DNA of 7,531 bases, taken from positions 1-7,531 of the forward strand of contig JABMML010000075.1 in assembly GCA_013205585.1 (NCBI GenBank), read 5' to 3'. A model generated the notes under the pieces. It was not told where the DNA came from and did not search any database. It worked only from the letters and a program-made list of their open reading frames with translations. This document shows, piece after piece, positions 7,027 through 7,531 of the stretch; within the stretch, counting starts at the first letter, position 1, and each line of letters opens with the position of its first letter. The position numbers and the translations under genes were made by a program. The stretch comes from Chitinophagaceae bacterium (GTDB taxonomy: Bacteria > Bacteroidota > Bacteroidia > Chitinophagales > Chitinophagaceae).

Positions 7027-7051
7027 TTTGACTAAACTTTGACTAAATTTG
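7027..7051. repeat. Tandem TTTGACTAAA repeat in the pruA/GlmU divergent region
   Basis: TTTGACTAAA occurs at 7027-7036 and 7038-7047, an 11-bp period close to one helical turn. A third partial unit, TTTG, is at 7048-7051. The second copy runs into the -7 box of the plus-strand gene. The arrangement suits a direct-repeat regulator site, but no regulator is known from this window. Confidence 0.5.
7044..7051 (+). promoter_or_regulatory. Candidate -7 box for the GlmU-like gene
   Basis: TAAATTTG matches TAnnTTTG and ends 38 nt before the ATG at 7090. A TTTG at 7027-7030 lies upstream, but the 13-bp spacing is shorter than usual. The box is embedded in the TTTGACTAAA direct repeat. Confidence 0.4.
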
Positions 7052-7089
7052 TATGCTTTCTTAACCATTCATTTTATCAATAGTATTCA

Positions 7090-7531
7090 ATGCAATATAT
7101 CTTAGTAGATATCGCAGAAAGGGAACATTTTTATCCTTTTACCTTAACCCAATCTTTGGCAACTTGTAGGGTAGGCATTTTTACTTTTAAAGAAAGATGG
7201 GAGCAGTATACCCATGAAACTTGCGGTGTTTATACAGCCCCTTATTTACAAGCATTATACGAGGATAGTGAATTTATTAGTTCTACCGAATCACTCTATT
7301 TTATAAATGTGGCCTGTATTCCATCAGAGGGCTTAATGACAGCTATTAACAACTTAAATGAAGGAGAGAAATTGATGACTGCTGGAGGTAAGTGGATTGC
7401 CACTAAAACCAAAGAAAGACTCATTTCTAAAATTCTACTAGCTGATAAGCCTCCCATTGTATTGGAGGAGGTTTCCTTTGTTTTAAATCAGTTACAGCTA
7501 TTATCCAGCCATAGTAAATTTATAGAAAGAG
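7090..7531 (+). CDS. Alternative GlmU-family sugar nucleotidyltransferase, N-terminal part only
   Basis: The frame opens at ATG 7090 and is still open at the window end, giving 147 codons of a protein usually about 400 residues long. The N terminus fits the Bacteroidota GlmU-like family (alternative UDP-GlcNAc diphosphorylase/glucosamine-1-phosphate acetyltransferase). It has a short strand YILVD (3-7), then FYPFTLTQSLATCRVG (14-29) and FTFKERWEQY (31-40). Later LYFINVACIPSEGLMTA and an LNEGEKLMTAGGKWIA stretch match the region after the nucleotide-binding start. Such proteins make UDP-GlcNAc or a related sugar nucleotide for cell-envelope synthesis. The position that usually reads TRP or TRS in this motif, as I recall the family, is TQS here. 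The acyltransferase half lies outside the window, so the exact activity cannot be fixed. No Shine-Dalgarno sequence is seen; the gene is divergent from pruA. Confidence 0.8.
   Translation, partial: MQYILVDIAEREHFYPFTLTQSLATCRVGIFTFKERWEQYTHETCGVYTAPYLQALYEDSEFISSTESLYFINVACIPSEGLMTAINNLNEGEKLMTAGGKWIATKTKERLISKILLADKPPIVLEEVSFVLNQLQLLSSHSKFIER

Noticed and set aside
1..7531. Mobile elements, CRISPR arrays, tRNA or rRNA genes
   Set aside because: No transposase or integrase frame, regularly spaced repeat array or RNA-gene signature was seen on either strand.

Overview
The window looks like ordinary chromosomal DNA from a member of the Bacteroidota, possibly a Chitinophagaceae-like lineage (the family is less certain). 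The evidence is the strong A+T bias with TTA-rich leucine codons, the near absence of Shine-Dalgarno sequences, and several gene starts preceded by the phylum's TAnnTTTG -7 promoter box. The gene content also fits: a fused SpmA-SpmB protein, a 543-residue glutamate-semialdehyde dehydrogenase and a Bacteroidota-style alternative GlmU. All eight genes are recognisable and none is visibly broken. Two run off the edges: ychF lacks only its last few codons, and the GlmU-like gene shows only its first 147 codons.

Layout. The left end holds ychF (minus strand), which diverges from an SpmA/SpmB-fusion membrane protein (plus strand, 1161-2393). That gene converges, with only 24 bp between stops, on a minus-strand run. 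In transcription order the run is pdhA (pyruvate dehydrogenase E1 alpha, 5268-4273), a membrane-anchored TPR protein (4257-3604), a LutA-type CCG-domain iron-sulfur protein (3559-2840) and a stand-alone EVE-domain protein (2828-2418). Gaps of 15, 44 and 11 bp make a shared transcript plausible. Upstream of pdhA, also on the minus strand, is pruA (L-glutamate gamma-semialdehyde dehydrogenase, 6965-5334). It diverges from the truncated GlmU-like sugar nucleotidyltransferase (from 7090, plus strand).

How the genes may work together. LutA-type proteins act in lactate oxidation to pyruvate, and PdhA starts the conversion of pyruvate to acetyl-CoA, so pdhA and lutA may be linked metabolically. PruA feeds proline-derived carbon into glutamate and the TCA cycle. 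YchF, the TPR protein, the EVE protein and GlmU look like housekeeping or cell-envelope functions. No defence island, mobile element, RNA gene or CRISPR array was recognised.

The least ordinary signals are in the intergenic regions. The short pdhA promoter region carries an 8-bp inverted repeat and an overlapping 11-bp direct repeat. The pruA/GlmU divergent region has a phased direct repeat (TTTGACTAAA twice) running into a -7 box. I did not find a convincing new biological system here.
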